64,000 nt of DNA from Idiomarina baltica OS145 (GCF_000152885.1 NZ_CH672406.1:125720-189719), one strand, 5' to 3'. Positions 8,408 through 17,421 are shown, counted from the first letter of the stretch. The notes: a model not told the origin generated them from the letters alone. Made by a program: numbers and translations.

Positions 8408-9880
8408 TTACTCATTTTCAACACCTGAATGAGCAATCCTATGAGAGAATCCTGGATAAGATTTATCGAGGTCATCCAATATAGAATTTACCAACAGGCA
8501 AGCATCTGAAATTGTATCAGGCAGGCTTTGTTGCTTCGGATAGCGATGGAGTCTGTGAAGTGGGTTTCCGCATGTTTCGAAGCAGGATTCTCGAACCGGT
8601 CCCCATGTTCCATGTGAGTACCCAGAAGTCCATGAATAGTGCGCGTCGTAAGCATCTTTTACCCCTGCTTTTTCACTAATTTTCCTGAGATCTAAGCCGC
8701 TCCAGCTTCCTAGCTCGATGTTTAGAAACTCTTCCCAAAGGTCCTCACCGGCTATTGCCTCAATGGTGCTCTGGTTAATGTGCTTGGGCGGGTCCATTAG
8801 CTCATCAAACCGCAAGGCATTTAATTTCGCTTGCCCCGCCCCATAAGCACGCCATTTCTTCCATAATTCAGGATCATCTTTATACAACAAATATCTCAGT
8901 GAAATATGAGCTTCTAGGATTGTTCTGAGACCAAGCCTTCCCAGAATACCGGTTCCAATACCTATACCTAGCATTTCGTCGAGGACTTTTACTACATAAA
9001 GTGCCAAACCAAATACAGCATCGTGCCTTGCGTCAATAGCGGTTGTAGAGTGTGTGTGTGACCAGTGTGACTCGATTTCATTAAGGAGCGACGTTATATC
9101 AGCCCGAGAGACAGAAGGTGCTTCTGCAATTGTTGGTTCTTTTTCTTCCATAAGGGCTAAACAAGGTGAATTTCTCCACGCTTCGTCCCAGAAAGCGTTT
9201 GGCCACGTCAAGTCTTTTTCTACAAGTGGGTTTTCAGCCATTTCGGAAGCTCGAATGGATGGTCGTATTTTTCTTAGATCACCTTCATACGGATAGCCAA
9301 ACCATTCCTCTGCCATTTCTCGTGGCACATGAAATTTCCCCGAAATTACCTGCGCCATTAACTTTAGCCAGCGACAGTCCGTAGCCTCTTGAGACTGATG
9401 CGGCAGATTGAAACCCACGGCATCCATCAAAATAGATATATCGGGTTCTTCTTTAGGTAATAAATTAACCCATGTTTCCCTTGCGGGTAAGTTTTCAAAT
9501 AGACTTAAAACTACTAACGCTGATGCGGTGGTTTTGTTTTCTAAGATAAATCCTATGAATTGCTCTCTTAACGCATCAGGGAGCTTTGAAATTCCAGTTA
9601 AAGAAATATCTGAGAGCTGATCTTTTTCACCATGCTCACCAATAAATGAAAGTATTCTTCGGAATTCCTTAATAGCGTAATCTTGGTCATCAATCACCCG
9701 AATGATGGCAGCCCAAATCATTTCGGGAAGTCTCTCATTAGACCAAGACGAAAAAGTAACCTTATCAGCCACTACCGCAAAACCAGACTGTAGCTGCTTC
9801 CCAACTTTTTTGTGATCTTGAAGAGAAGTCCTATTTTTACCACTACGTGACTTCTTTTTCTTGTTTTTACTTTTTGGCAT
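8408..9880 (-). CDS. DUF5677-like protein (cassette D)
   Basis: A 490-aa protein and the largest cassette here. The first 30 residues are strongly basic (KSKNKKKKSRSGKN), which could bind nucleic acid. The middle and end are helical. Residues about 310-470 resemble DUF5677: an Arg-rich ETILEAHISLRYLLYK helix, WKKWRAYGAGQAKLNALR, and YSWTSGYSHGTWGPVRES. The family's biochemical role is not established. It is bounded by attC-like sites, with the stop codon inside the site, and has no partner gene. The family call is moderate. Confidence 0.7.
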   Translation of the reverse strand: MPKSKNKKKKSRSGKNRTSLQDHKKVGKQLQSGFAVVADKVTFSSWSNERLPEMIWAAIIRVIDDQDYAIKEFRRILSFIGEHGEKDQLSDISLTGISKLPDALREQFIGFILENKTTASALVVLSLFENLPARETWVNLLPKEEPDISILMDAVGFNLPHQSQEATDCRWLKLMAQVISGKFHVPREMAEEWFGYPYEGDLRKIRPSIRASEMAENPLVEKDLTWPNAFWDEAWRNSPCLALMEEKEPTIAEAPSVSRADITSLLNEIESHWSHTHSTTAIDARHDAVFGLALYVVKVLDEMLGIGIGTGILGRLGLRTILEAHISLRYLLYKDDPELWKKWRAYGAGQAKLNALRFDELMDPPKHINQSTIEAIAGEDLWEEFLNIELGSWSGLDLRKISEKAGVKDAYDAHYSWTSGYSHGTWGPVRESCFETCGNPLHRLHRYPKQQSLPDTISDACLLVNSILDDLDKSYPGFSHRIAHSGVENE

Positions 9881-10267
9881 TTAATTTCAATCCATGTTGA
9901 AGTCCGACTCAGAAAGCTAACATTTGTATATTGTGCTTGCGCACTTTATAATTCGTTCAATTGATAAGTGCCGACTTTTAACTTATTGATCTAACCAAGA
10001 TTCCGACCTTGAAACAGTCTGAATAAGCGAAAGTAATTTGAGCATGCTCAATTAGAGTCTGACGGGCGCACAATATTCATTTTTCTTTATGTCTTTGACA
10101 GTAAACGACTTAAATACACAAAACAATAACAAAATTCGCAATATTGCATAGATAAATTTGCTGTGTCTGATTCGCATCCAATAAGCGCATACCCTGAAAC
10201 ATATAAAAGTGTAGTTCTCAGGGTTTGAATGACTAGCAAACTGGTTGTTTGGTGCTATTAGAGAACT
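9881..10267. other. Noncoding stretch at the array edge
   Basis: No credible gene is visible. An attC R'-type box, agctaac (minus strand GTTAGCT), lies at 9915-9921 and marks the start of cassette D. I see a small hairpin gtgcttgcgcac at 9931-9942 but no convincing attC partner beyond it and no integron integrase or attI site. Confidence 0.5.
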
Positions 10268-10792
10268 TTACCGTAGCGTTCGCGCGCTCGTCGTGTGCAT
10301 TGCTTTGTTAAATGATTGGTGGACTAGTTTTTGTCCATCCTCGTCGACCTCCCATATTTCGACGTCCTCTGGTATCAAGTGCCCATAAGTTCGAACATAG
10401 TATTCTGCTAAGGTCTCTCGTCGTTTCTCACTCATGTCTCTGAGGACAAGAAGAATCTTTCGGTATCCTTTGGGCGCTACCAAGAAGTAGTACATCGCTT
10501 CATTCCACACCGTGAGCTTCGCGCTTGGAACATTATCGTTCGGAGCAGTCCACTTGTGGCACTTACATTCGACGATAATCTTTTGCTTGTCACAGCCAAG
10601 ATCGAAAGCATGCAATTTTTTGTTGTCCCCAACACCTACTGGGAGTTTCAGTTCACCCTGAAGCTCAATACCTTTTGAAGCGAATACCTTAAGCGCGACA
10701 GATTCGAAGTGTTTTCCTACTTGAGTGTTTGAAACCGATCCAACACGCTGGTGCGGCTTATTCATTTGAACTTGGAACCTCGCCTGTTTCAA
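10268..10792 (-). CDS. PD-(D/E)XK-like nuclease, partner of BRCT protein
   Basis: A 174-aa protein. An N-terminal helix (VGKHFESVALKVFASKGIEL) is followed by HAFDLGCDKQKIIVECKCHKW, where Asp, then Glu-x-Lys about ten residues later, form a PD-(D/E)XK-type nuclease core. The helix and strand KLTVWNEAMYYFLVAPKGYRKILLVL continue the fold. The start overlaps the end of the BRCT gene by 35 bases, so the two are translationally coupled. The last 14 codons lie over an attC-like R'' box (ATTTAAC, minus strand, at 10307-10313), suggesting that the C-terminus is encoded by the recombination site. It is possibly a DNA-damage or defence nuclease; this is inference. Confidence 0.7.
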   Translation of the reverse strand: MKQARFQVQMNKPHQRVGSVSNTQVGKHFESVALKVFASKGIELQGELKLPVGVGDNKKLHAFDLGCDKQKIIVECKCHKWTAPNDNVPSAKLTVWNEAMYYFLVAPKGYRKILLVLRDMSEKRRETLAEYYVRTYGHLIPEDVEIWEVDEDGQKLVHQSFNKAMHTTSARTLR

Positions 10793-11132
10793 CCAATCTT
10801 ATAAATTCTTGTTGGTTTAAACACTGTGCTCCTTGCGCCTCAGCCTTTTCAATTTTCTTTGGGCCGGCATTAGCACCGCCTACAAGGTAATCGAGTTTTT
10901 TCGTTACTGATGCGACTACCTTAAAGCGGTTATCGTGTGCCAAGTTGCTCAGGTAATCTTTATCGGAGATACCGAAGCCGGTAAAGCAAACCTGAAGTCT
11001 GTTATCTTTAGCTTTATTGCTGCGGATTGAATAAATTAGCCTCCAAGCCTCTGCATCAGTGAGACCGCCAATGTCATCAAAGCTTAGATCCGATTTTGAC
11101 ATCAATATCATCGTTGGTTTTTCGCTAGCCAT
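10758..11132 (-). CDS. BRCT-domain protein
   Basis: A 124-aa protein. Residues about 45-115 form a BRCT domain like that at the end of bacterial NAD-dependent ligase: VCFTGFG, FKVVASVTKKLDYLVGGANAGPKKIEKAEAQG, FIRLVETGE. BRCT domains bind DNA ends, nicks or phosphoproteins. The downstream overlapping nuclease gene suggests a two-gene unit in which the BRCT protein targets the nuclease. The cassette-type box GTTAAAT (minus strand) stands 18 bases before the start and is the exact complement of the ATTTAAC near the end of the nuclease gene, so the pair may have been one integron cassette. Confidence 0.82.
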   Translation of the reverse strand: MASEKPTMILMSKSDLSFDDIGGLTDAEAWRLIYSIRSNKAKDNRLQVCFTGFGISDKDYLSNLAHDNRFKVVASVTKKLDYLVGGANAGPKKIEKAEAQGAQCLNQQEFIRLVETGEVPSSNE

Positions 11133-11149
11133 ACTTTCCCCTTCCAGAA

Positions 11150-11156
11150 TTTAACG
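11150..11156 (-). other. Candidate cassette boundary (R'-type box)
   Basis: On the minus strand this reads GTTAAAT within AAGCGTTAAATTC, a perfect GTTRRRY core. It pairs with ATTTAAC at 10307-10313. I could not delimit the rest of an attC on the upstream side. Confidence 0.4.
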
Positions 11157-11313
11157 CTTGGCTTTCCATGAGGAGGTCTCGTAAAGCCTGATTATTAGTT
11201 GACACATTTGTCTATCGCAACGAACTGAGTTCATTACTCTATGAACCGAACTGAACTTCTGCTGCTCGCTCACAGCAGCCCCCAATAATTAACCCGCTCT
11301 AAAAAATAGCCTA

Positions 11314-11628
11314 TTAATTCCGTTCAAGTCTTACTCTCCCTAGCAAACTGACATAGCTAATAAGCGCCGCTACGATTAGCCAGAACAATACAATAACCGA
11401 CCAAACAATCGGCGATGCTTGGCTGACACCAAACTCTCCCCAAGTGAGCTGGCTGGAGTCAAATAACGAGCCAATGCCTAGGTACTGAAGTGGAATATTT
11501 GCCCATAGCAATGCCGAAAAAATAAAGGGGAAAATATCGAGTTTAGCTAACAGCATGAGTTTTAAAAATAGCGGCGGCAGATTTAAAACGATACCTATTT
11601 TTATTGTTCTAGAGAGAAGCTTTTTCAT
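11314..11628 (-). CDS. Small membrane protein, unknown function
   Basis: A 104-aa protein with three likely TM helices (about 8-30, 32-50 and 75-98) and a short basic C-terminus (GRVRLERN). No family is recognised. It lies 23 bases downstream of the Coa1-like gene on the same strand and is the last gene of a probable three-gene membrane-protein operon with it and the BI-1-like gene. Confidence 0.65.
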   Translation of the reverse strand: MKKLLSRTIKIGIVLNLPPLFLKLMLLAKLDIFPFIFSALLWANIPLQYLGIGSLFDSSQLTWGEFGVSQASPIVWSVIVLFWLIVAALISYVSLLGRVRLERN

Positions 11629-11651
11629 TAATTTTCCTTAGTGAAAACGAT

Positions 11652-12284
11652 TTAATCGCAAGGAACAATGATTGTCTGTTCCTCGACGCTCTTATAATTC
11701 ACAACTAAACATTCTAAAGTCCATTTATTGAGCTTTTTAGATGCGTATAGAGCAACCTTGGCCTCGCCTTTAGGACCCTCAACAGGGTATGCCAAACTCG
11801 CGGTTCCATCTGGACCGCTTGTCGTTATACTGCCGATGATAAAACCACTGTCTAATGGGCTGCCTATGCGACTTTGAACTTCTTTGGAATCGCTTACTTG
11901 AGCAAACGACACTTTGTAGGCATCGGAATTTTTAAATAAAGCGTTGATACCGAATACACTGATAACACAGAATACAACTATTATTCCAGTGAAAATGAAA
12001 CCGGCATTCCTCCATTTTCGTTGGACTTGCTTAAAGTGTTCAGCACTTTGCCATTCCCTGTGGCGCCATGCCCATTCATTACCTTTTAGACCAAGTGCTA
12101 TGAGCATCACTATATTAACGCCTGGCACAAAAACCCAAAACGCTCTATAAGTGTCATTTCCGATTCCCCAAATCCAACTGAGGAGAAATGCCCCCCAATT
12201 CCATCCTCGTATTTCTACAGGCAATTGTGAGTTGCTCACTTGAGAGTACGTATTTTGACCATTACTGCTTTTTTTATCACTCAT
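11652..12284 (-). CDS. Membrane protein with Coa1-like C-terminal domain
   Basis: A 210-aa protein. A polar N-terminus is followed by hydrophobic segments around WNWGAFLLSWIWGIGND and FVPGVNIVMLIALGL (about 28-65), then a TM helix (about 93-113). The exported C-terminal part (about 125-208) resembles the cytochrome-oxidase-assembly Coa1 family: VQSRIGSPLDSGFIIGSI, GTASLAYPVEGPKGEAKVALYA. In bacteria such proteins are mostly uncharacterised, so a role in oxidase assembly should not be assumed. It starts 10 bases after the BI-1-like gene. Confidence 0.7.
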   Translation of the reverse strand: MSDKKSSNGQNTYSQVSNSQLPVEIRGWNWGAFLLSWIWGIGNDTYRAFWVFVPGVNIVMLIALGLKGNEWAWRHREWQSAEHFKQVQRKWRNAGFIFTGIIVVFCVISVFGINALFKNSDAYKVSFAQVSDSKEVQSRIGSPLDSGFIIGSITTSGPDGTASLAYPVEGPKGEAKVALYASKKLNKWTLECLVVNYKSVEEQTIIVPCD

Positions 12285-12294
12285 ATTGATACGC

Positions 12295-12951
12295 CTAATC
12301 CCGTCCCAAAATTCTTAAAATACGCAGGAATAAATTAATAATATCCATATAAAGCGCCGCTGCGCTATCAATCGCGTTATCAACGGTTTTAGGTATCTGG
12401 CACGCCCTGCCCCAGTCGTAGCCAATGTAGCCGCAGAATATCAGTGCCACGACCCAGTCAAGTACTTCGTGGTGCACGCCAAATATAAACACTTCGATAA
12501 GCTCTACGACAATCACAAGCAAGAGCGCTACGGTGAGTGCACCGGAAATCTTTTTGAAGAAGGCAGGAAACAACGCGCCTAAGCACATCATACCTATAGT
12601 GACCATACCCGTTACTCGGATGGCTTCAGCCACGACGTCGGGATCATATTGACTCACAACAAGGTTAACGATTAAGCCAAAAGGAACAACCACAAAGTTA
12701 TAGCCAATAAAGCTCACCCATGGTTTGCTTGATTTGTTAAACAAGTAAACGCCATAAAAGCACGATGCAAAGTAACCTAGAAAAAACAGCCACGGGTTAA
12801 TATTAGAAATCGATTCTGTTTCGATATGGGTCACCATCCACCAATTTATGATGAAGCCCCAGCATAGCGTTAAACCGATAATTAAATGGTATCTAGCGTC
12901 ACTGATAATCGGACAGGTCGTGCTTTTTCTATCAAATACATCACTTTCCAT
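12295..12951 (-). CDS. Bax inhibitor-1 family-like membrane protein
   Basis: A 218-aa integral membrane protein with about seven TM helices. The C-terminus, GYIGYDWGRACQIPKTVDN followed by AAALYMDIINLFLRILRILGRD, matches the BI-1/YccA ending (YDTxxI ... LYLDxxNLFLxLLRILG). A second, canonical yccA-type gene lies at 51429, so this is a divergent paralogue. It is the first gene of the minus-strand membrane-protein operon. Confidence 0.8.
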   Translation of the reverse strand: MESDVFDRKSTTCPIISDARYHLIIGLTLCWGFIINWWMVTHIETESISNINPWLFFLGYFASCFYGVYLFNKSSKPWVSFIGYNFVVVPFGLIVNLVVSQYDPDVVAEAIRVTGMVTIGMMCLGALFPAFFKKISGALTVALLLVIVVELIEVFIFGVHHEVLDWVVALIFCGYIGYDWGRACQIPKTVDNAIDSAAALYMDIINLFLRILRILGRD

Positions 12952-13114
12952 TTTGCTTCCTTTAATTCACCGGGAAAATCGAGCAACCGCGTTTGTCGGT
13001 AAGTTCCATGCTTCGGCGCCTATGTAGGGGTTTACATCGATGCGTTGAATCATAAATTTTTACATGTCACTATACATATTAACCGATAAATAATAACAGA
13101 ACTAAGGGGAATTT

Positions 13115-13519
13115 ATGACAGGCGAAAGCGAACAAACAGATCAATACGTGCCTTCGGGATTTGGATGCTATACGTACGCCCTAAAGAATTACGCTAAATT
13201 TACGGGCCGAGCACGCCGCCGTGAATATTGGATGTTCATTTTATTTAACTTTGTGATTGGCTTTTTCCTAGGGATAATCGATGGCTTGCTAGGCACTTAT
13301 AATGCGGAGGCGCAAGTTGGTTTATTGGGTGCATTGTATGGCTTATTTGTATTAATACCCTCAATAGCGCTTGGCGTTCGCCGTTTGCACGACATCGGCA
13401 GAACGGGTTGGTGGCTGCTTATTAGTTTTATTCCGTTTATTGGCGCAATCGTCTTATTGGTTTTCTTTGTGTTAGACAGCAGAGAAGAAGGCTCCAAATA
13501 CGGACCACCTCGCAAATAA
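13115..13519 (+). CDS. DUF805 membrane protein
   Basis: A 134-aa protein of the DUF805 (YhaH/YhaI) family. The signature ALKNYAKFTGRARRREYWMF precedes the first TM helix, and RRLHDIGRTGWWLL follows the second and third. It has four predicted TM helices and a short polar tail ending GSKYGPP. The role of the family in the inner membrane is unknown. It is transcribed alone, with a purine-rich ribosome site (aagggga) eight bases before ATG. Confidence 0.92.
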   Translation: MTGESEQTDQYVPSGFGCYTYALKNYAKFTGRARRREYWMFILFNFVIGFFLGIIDGLLGTYNAEAQVGLLGALYGLFVLIPSIALGVRRLHDIGRTGWWLLISFIPFIGAIVLLVFFVLDSREEGSKYGPPRK

Positions 13520-13547
13520 TGCTGCTCAGCAGCATCACTTGCTTGAG

Positions 13548-15242
13548 TCACCACTCCGCTAATTGCTGGATATCTTTAATTCTATCCCGCTGTAGCGCCA
13601 ACGCTTCAAATACATCATCAAAGCTTTGGTTGTGGTGGCTTAAATTGGGGAGTGCCAGGTTGGCTTGGGTAAAAAATTCACTTTTATTTATCTGCCAGCC
13701 CTGCTGCCACCACGTCAGAATCAATTCTCGTGCGGTGCTCAATCGTTCGCGACTGGGTAGTCTATCTAGTTTCTCTAAGTTGACCTTGGCCTGGCTGGGC
13801 AACAGGTTCCAAAGGTCATTATTGGGCCATCGGGCAAAGGGAAACGCATGATCAACAGCATAGCGTTTGGGTCTAATCGGTTTACCGGACCAACAACAAT
13901 GCACCTTATCCTCTGCTAGCAATGTGTTGATGCGTTGACGCACCCGTGTTGTGGTTCGTGTGTCGTCTTTCCAGTCGAGCGCTACTAAATAATCGCTTCG
14001 GTTAAATGCCTTTTGCTTATTCGGCGCATAACTTGCCATGAGCGCCGCCCATTCATTCACCAGCGCAGGTTCAATCCAAACGCTGAAACGCGTTAATGAA
14101 TCCCAAATGTGCTTGGGCACATAAAAGGTACCCAACGCGCTTAAAAACGGTAAATCTAAGGTGAGGTTTCGCTTTGGCTTTTGCGTGCGATTCAGCTCAA
14201 CTGCAAACACAGCATTACCCGAGCCCGGGATGGTGGTGTATTTGGCGGGCATGTTTTTAATCGTTGAAGCAATATCTTTTAAGGCGCGGTACAAGGGCTG
14301 TACAATAGCCTCATCGCTATACTGAGCGCCAATCGTAAAATCCCCTGCACTGCGATCGCTGAGCAATTGCCAGCCGTGGGGTTTAACAAAGCCGAGCCCT
14401 TTACCGCTATTAGTGCTTTGATGCATGCCATAATGATCGACTAAGGGCTTATACAGTTTTAGCCAATACAACGCCACCAACCCAACGGGGAGTGCGATGT
14501 GGTCGTCTGTTTGATCTAGCACAGCGCCGGGATGACCTTCGGCAATGCGGAGCAGGCTTCGAAGCAACGCGACTTTATACGTTGATGTTTTATTGTCATT
14601 TACAACAATATTGCGGAGTAGCGGAAACGCCCCCGTGCCGTCATCGGGCAGCGTCAGCATGACAGTCTGCCAACTCACATCATCGCGGCCTAATTCATCG
14701 GTTTGTTGTTCAGGAGTCAGTAATTGAAACGTTAGACCGTAACGGCTTGCCAGTTGCGCCAGCTCATCCGCCGAAACAGGATACATCGTGCGTTCGTCGT
14801 GACAGGCACCGTGACGTAACGAAATCACCAACTTACCGTTGGGCTTTAATAAGCTACTTAATTTGCGCAGGCTGCGCTCGCGGGTCGATGATGGGATATG
14901 CATCCACACCGCACTGAGTAGGATCAGGTCAAATTTGGTGTGCAGCGCAAAGACTTTATTTAAATCGGGCAGGCTGTCGGCTATCCAACGTACGGCACTA
15001 TTGACGGTATATTGCTGCGCGACTTCGCGGATCCCGTGCGCGGGCTCTACCGCGACGACATTTAAGCCGCGTGCAGCCAAATAGCGCGCATCACGCCCTG
15101 AACCCGCCCCAACATCAAGCACCATGCCCTGCTCTGGCAACGCATGTAGCCAGTCTTTATGAACCGACTCAAACGGTACGCGATTATAATTGTCAGCGAG
15201 TGACTCAGCATGTTTGGAATAGTATGCGATGTTTTCGGACAT
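13548..15242 (-). CDS. SAM methyltransferase - HNH fusion protein
   Basis: A 564-aa fusion. Residues about 1-185 are a class I SAM-dependent methyltransferase: motif I VLDVGAGSGRDARYLA, VVAVEPA, and LILLSAVWMHIPSSTR. The middle (about 200-440) is unrecognised. The C-terminus is an HNH-type nuclease module: KVHCCWSGKPIRPKRYAVDHAFPFARW, NDLWNLLPS, KVNLEKLDRLPS, with the DH dyad and paired Asn. Joining a modification-type domain to a nuclease in one chain recalls single-protein restriction-modification systems, but the methyltransferase looks like a small-molecule or RNA type rather than a DNA one, since no (D/N)PP(Y/F) motif is visible. It appears complete. Confidence 0.82.
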   Translation of the reverse strand: MSENIAYYSKHAESLADNYNRVPFESVHKDWLHALPEQGMVLDVGAGSGRDARYLAARGLNVVAVEPAHGIREVAQQYTVNSAVRWIADSLPDLNKVFALHTKFDLILLSAVWMHIPSSTRERSLRKLSSLLKPNGKLVISLRHGACHDERTMYPVSADELAQLASRYGLTFQLLTPEQQTDELGRDDVSWQTVMLTLPDDGTGAFPLLRNIVVNDNKTSTYKVALLRSLLRIAEGHPGAVLDQTDDHIALPVGLVALYWLKLYKPLVDHYGMHQSTNSGKGLGFVKPHGWQLLSDRSAGDFTIGAQYSDEAIVQPLYRALKDIASTIKNMPAKYTTIPGSGNAVFAVELNRTQKPKRNLTLDLPFLSALGTFYVPKHIWDSLTRFSVWIEPALVNEWAALMASYAPNKQKAFNRSDYLVALDWKDDTRTTTRVRQRINTLLAEDKVHCCWSGKPIRPKRYAVDHAFPFARWPNNDLWNLLPSQAKVNLEKLDRLPSRERLSTARELILTWWQQGWQINKSEFFTQANLALPNLSHHNQSFDDVFEALALQRDRIKDIQQLAEW

Positions 15243-15290
15243 GGTTTCTGCGCTTATTATTATTGTTTATTGCGAAGCCATGTCTGTTAA

Positions 15291-15319
15291 CGCCAAGCGA
15301 TTAGAACGAGCGCTTGGCG
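15291..15319 (-). terminator. Hairpin at end of membrane-protein gene
   Basis: Perfect 9-bp arms, cgccaagcg and cgcttggcg, with an 11-base loop span the stop codon of the membrane-protein gene. There is no long T run, so this may be a processing or weak terminator signal. Confidence 0.45.
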
Positions 15320-16065
15320 GTCAACAAATACGGCGTAAACAATAATAATGCGACAATGCTGACAAATAAACCCGAATGTGAACTTGTTGTTAAACCCGTG
15401 AGCAAGCCGTAATACGCCACATCAAATATCAAATAGCTGGCAAAAAGCGTTTTAAACCAGGGGCTATTACGCCAAACACCGATAATCAACGCCAACTGTA
15501 GTGGTACAAACAGGATGAGTTTCCAACTCCAGGTCGCGATAAATACGCTCGACAGACTACTTGCCTGTTCACGTAGAGGCCCTAACAACGCCTCTTGATA
15601 GTTCCGCGCGTATTGTAGGTCGAACATTATCCAGTAGAAAAAGGCAACGGTGTACGCGATATTTAACAATAAATACAGCGAGACCGACTTTTTAGGGGTA
15701 TTTGCTTTTACAGACTTAGATTGTGGTTCGACTGCTGCGCGTGTTGCGACAACAACCACCGCCACTAGATATAAAACCTCAGTCGCTATGTACAGACCCC
15801 CAGCAAATACACCGGCGTTCTTTTCACGGGCAAATGAATAATAGGTACTTGAGATATCGTCCGTTATGCCAACGGCGTGCAAAAGACTGCTAAACATGAG
15901 TTCAGCGTTATACAAAAAATCAGAAACCCAATGCATGAGGTACACAACCCAGTCGGCTGCGTAGAGCGTCGCACCAACGCCAACAGCCACAGCCATACCT
16001 AACAAAGCAAACATACCAAGCGGCGGAATAAGGCGACCTGAGAGGGTCATGTGCATAGCAATCAT
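15301..16065 (-). CDS. Multi-TM membrane protein, unknown function
   Basis: About 254 aa with six probable TM helices (LGMFALLGMAVAVGVGATLYA, IATEVLYLVAVVVVATRAAV, LYLLLNIAYTVAFFYWIMF, LILFVPLQLALIIGVW, TLFASYLIFDVAYYGLLTGL, LFVSIVALLLFTPYLL). The pattern recalls the DUF2569 group, but I cannot confirm it. The frame is open upstream to a TTG at 16128; I prefer the ATG at 16065 because the extra residues are polar and would run into the divergent pirin promoter region. Confidence 0.7.
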   Translation of the reverse strand: MIAMHMTLSGRLIPPLGMFALLGMAVAVGVGATLYAADWVVYLMHWVSDFLYNAELMFSSLLHAVGITDDISSTYYSFAREKNAGVFAGGLYIATEVLYLVAVVVVATRAAVEPQSKSVKANTPKKSVSLYLLLNIAYTVAFFYWIMFDLQYARNYQEALLGPLREQASSLSSVFIATWSWKLILFVPLQLALIIGVWRNSPWFKTLFASYLIFDVAYYGLLTGLTTSSHSGLFVSIVALLLFTPYLLTAKRSF

Positions 16066-16160
16066 ATTTTGAATGTCTTTTAAGTTATTGTTTTGGCGAA
16101 CTATACAGAGATCGGTTAGTTTTAACAAATTGACTTAATACCGCGCGTAATATTGGAGCC

Positions 16161-17075
16161 ATGATGAGCAACCTAGCCAAATCTTTAGAGAGTGAGTGTA
16201 AAGCGATATCGGGGTGTGATGCGTTAAAACGCATTATCGATCCGCGGGGACGTGATATCGGTGGGTTTGAAGTGAAGCGTATTTTGCCATCGCGCGGCAT
16301 GAAATCAGTGGGACCATGGGTGTTTTTTGATCATATGGGGCCTGCGGACTTCGCCAAGGATGAAGGCATTGACGTGCGCCCTCACCCACATATTGGTTTG
16401 GCAACGGTTACTTATTTGTTTGAGGGAGAGCTGCAGCACAAGGATTCACTCGGCACCGATGTCACTGTCAAGCCAGGTGACATTAATTTGATGGTCGCAG
16501 GTCATGGCATCGTACATTCTGAGCGCCAATCGCCGGAAGTCAAACAGCAGCCCCACCGCGCGCACGGGTTGCAACTATGGCTCGCGCTGCCCGAGACCGA
16601 CGAACAATGCGATCCCAGCTTTCACCACTACGACAAAGCCGAACTCCCCTCAGCAGATATCACAGGCGGCAATGCGAAAATATTGATGGGTGAGGCCTAT
16701 GGCAAGACCTCACCGGTCAAGACATTCTCAAACACACTCTATATCGAGGTTAATTTAGCAGCGGGCGAAACCTTCGCTTTACCCAAAGCACAAGAGCTTG
16801 CGGTCTACGTTGTTAAAGGCTCAGTACAAGTGAATAAAGCTGAACTCGCTGAACACCATATGGGTGTATTTGGTGATACGACGGGTGTCGCGCTAACGAC
16901 GCTGGCTGACAGCCACCTTGTACTCGTCGGCGGCGACGCCATTGGCACACGGTATATGTATTGGAACTTTGTGGCGAGTAACAAAGAGCTGATTGAAGCA
17001 GCCAAAGCACGTTGGCAGCAACAGGCGTTCCCAAAAGTCCCCGGCGATGCCGAGGATTTTGTGCCTTTGCCTTGA
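16161..17075 (+). CDS. Pirin-family cupin protein
   Basis: A 304-aa bicupin. The N-terminal metal site is complete: RPHPHIGLATVTYLFEGEL, then GDINLMVAGHGIVHSER, giving His, His, His and Glu ligands for iron. The C-terminal cupin (about 180-270) retains the fold and lacks the ligands, as usual. Bacterial pirins include quercetin 2,3-dioxygenases and redox regulators, and the substrate cannot be told from sequence. It is divergent from the membrane-protein gene. Confidence 0.93.
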   Translation: MMSNLAKSLESECKAISGCDALKRIIDPRGRDIGGFEVKRILPSRGMKSVGPWVFFDHMGPADFAKDEGIDVRPHPHIGLATVTYLFEGELQHKDSLGTDVTVKPGDINLMVAGHGIVHSERQSPEVKQQPHRAHGLQLWLALPETDEQCDPSFHHYDKAELPSADITGGNAKILMGEAYGKTSPVKTFSNTLYIEVNLAAGETFALPKAQELAVYVVKGSVQVNKAELAEHHMGVFGDTTGVALTTLADSHLVLVGGDAIGTRYMYWNFVASNKELIEAAKARWQQQAFPKVPGDAEDFVPLP

Positions 17076-17129
17076 ATCTCACTGCGAACACCTTAAAATT
17101 ACATGCTCCTATGTATAAAAGAATAAAAA

Positions 17130-17421
17130 ATGTTTGATAATTTTAAGCGCTGTTCATTTTTACTTGCTGGTGTCTTAGCCGTAACGGGTTGTTCGACTAC
17201 TCAACCAGCGCCGCAAAATACCGCTGTTCCCTCTGCTGAATTCAGCCTCAAGGTGCCACGTTACGGTCACGCTGCAGTCGCCGACGAATTTGCCCTATAT
17301 CGGACGACGTCACACTGCCGCCGTAGTATTTAACGACAGCATTTATGTGATTGGCGGCAACACAGGTAGCCGAGGTCCGTTTCTAGACACAGTACAAGTG
17401 TTTGATATGGCGGTTGAGTAA
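17130..17421 (+). pseudogene. Remnant of kelch-repeat lipoprotein gene
   Basis: The first frame encodes a lipoprotein signal (LLAGVLAVTGCSTT, lipobox Cys near residue 21) and PRYGHAAVADE, then runs into a stop at 17333. In a shifted frame from about 17286 the DNA reads LPYIGRRHTAAVVFNDSIYVIGGN and LDTVQVFDM, a kelch blade. Kelch proteins of this type are normally several hundred residues with six or so blades, so this is a gene reduced by internal deletion and frameshift. Confidence 0.75.
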
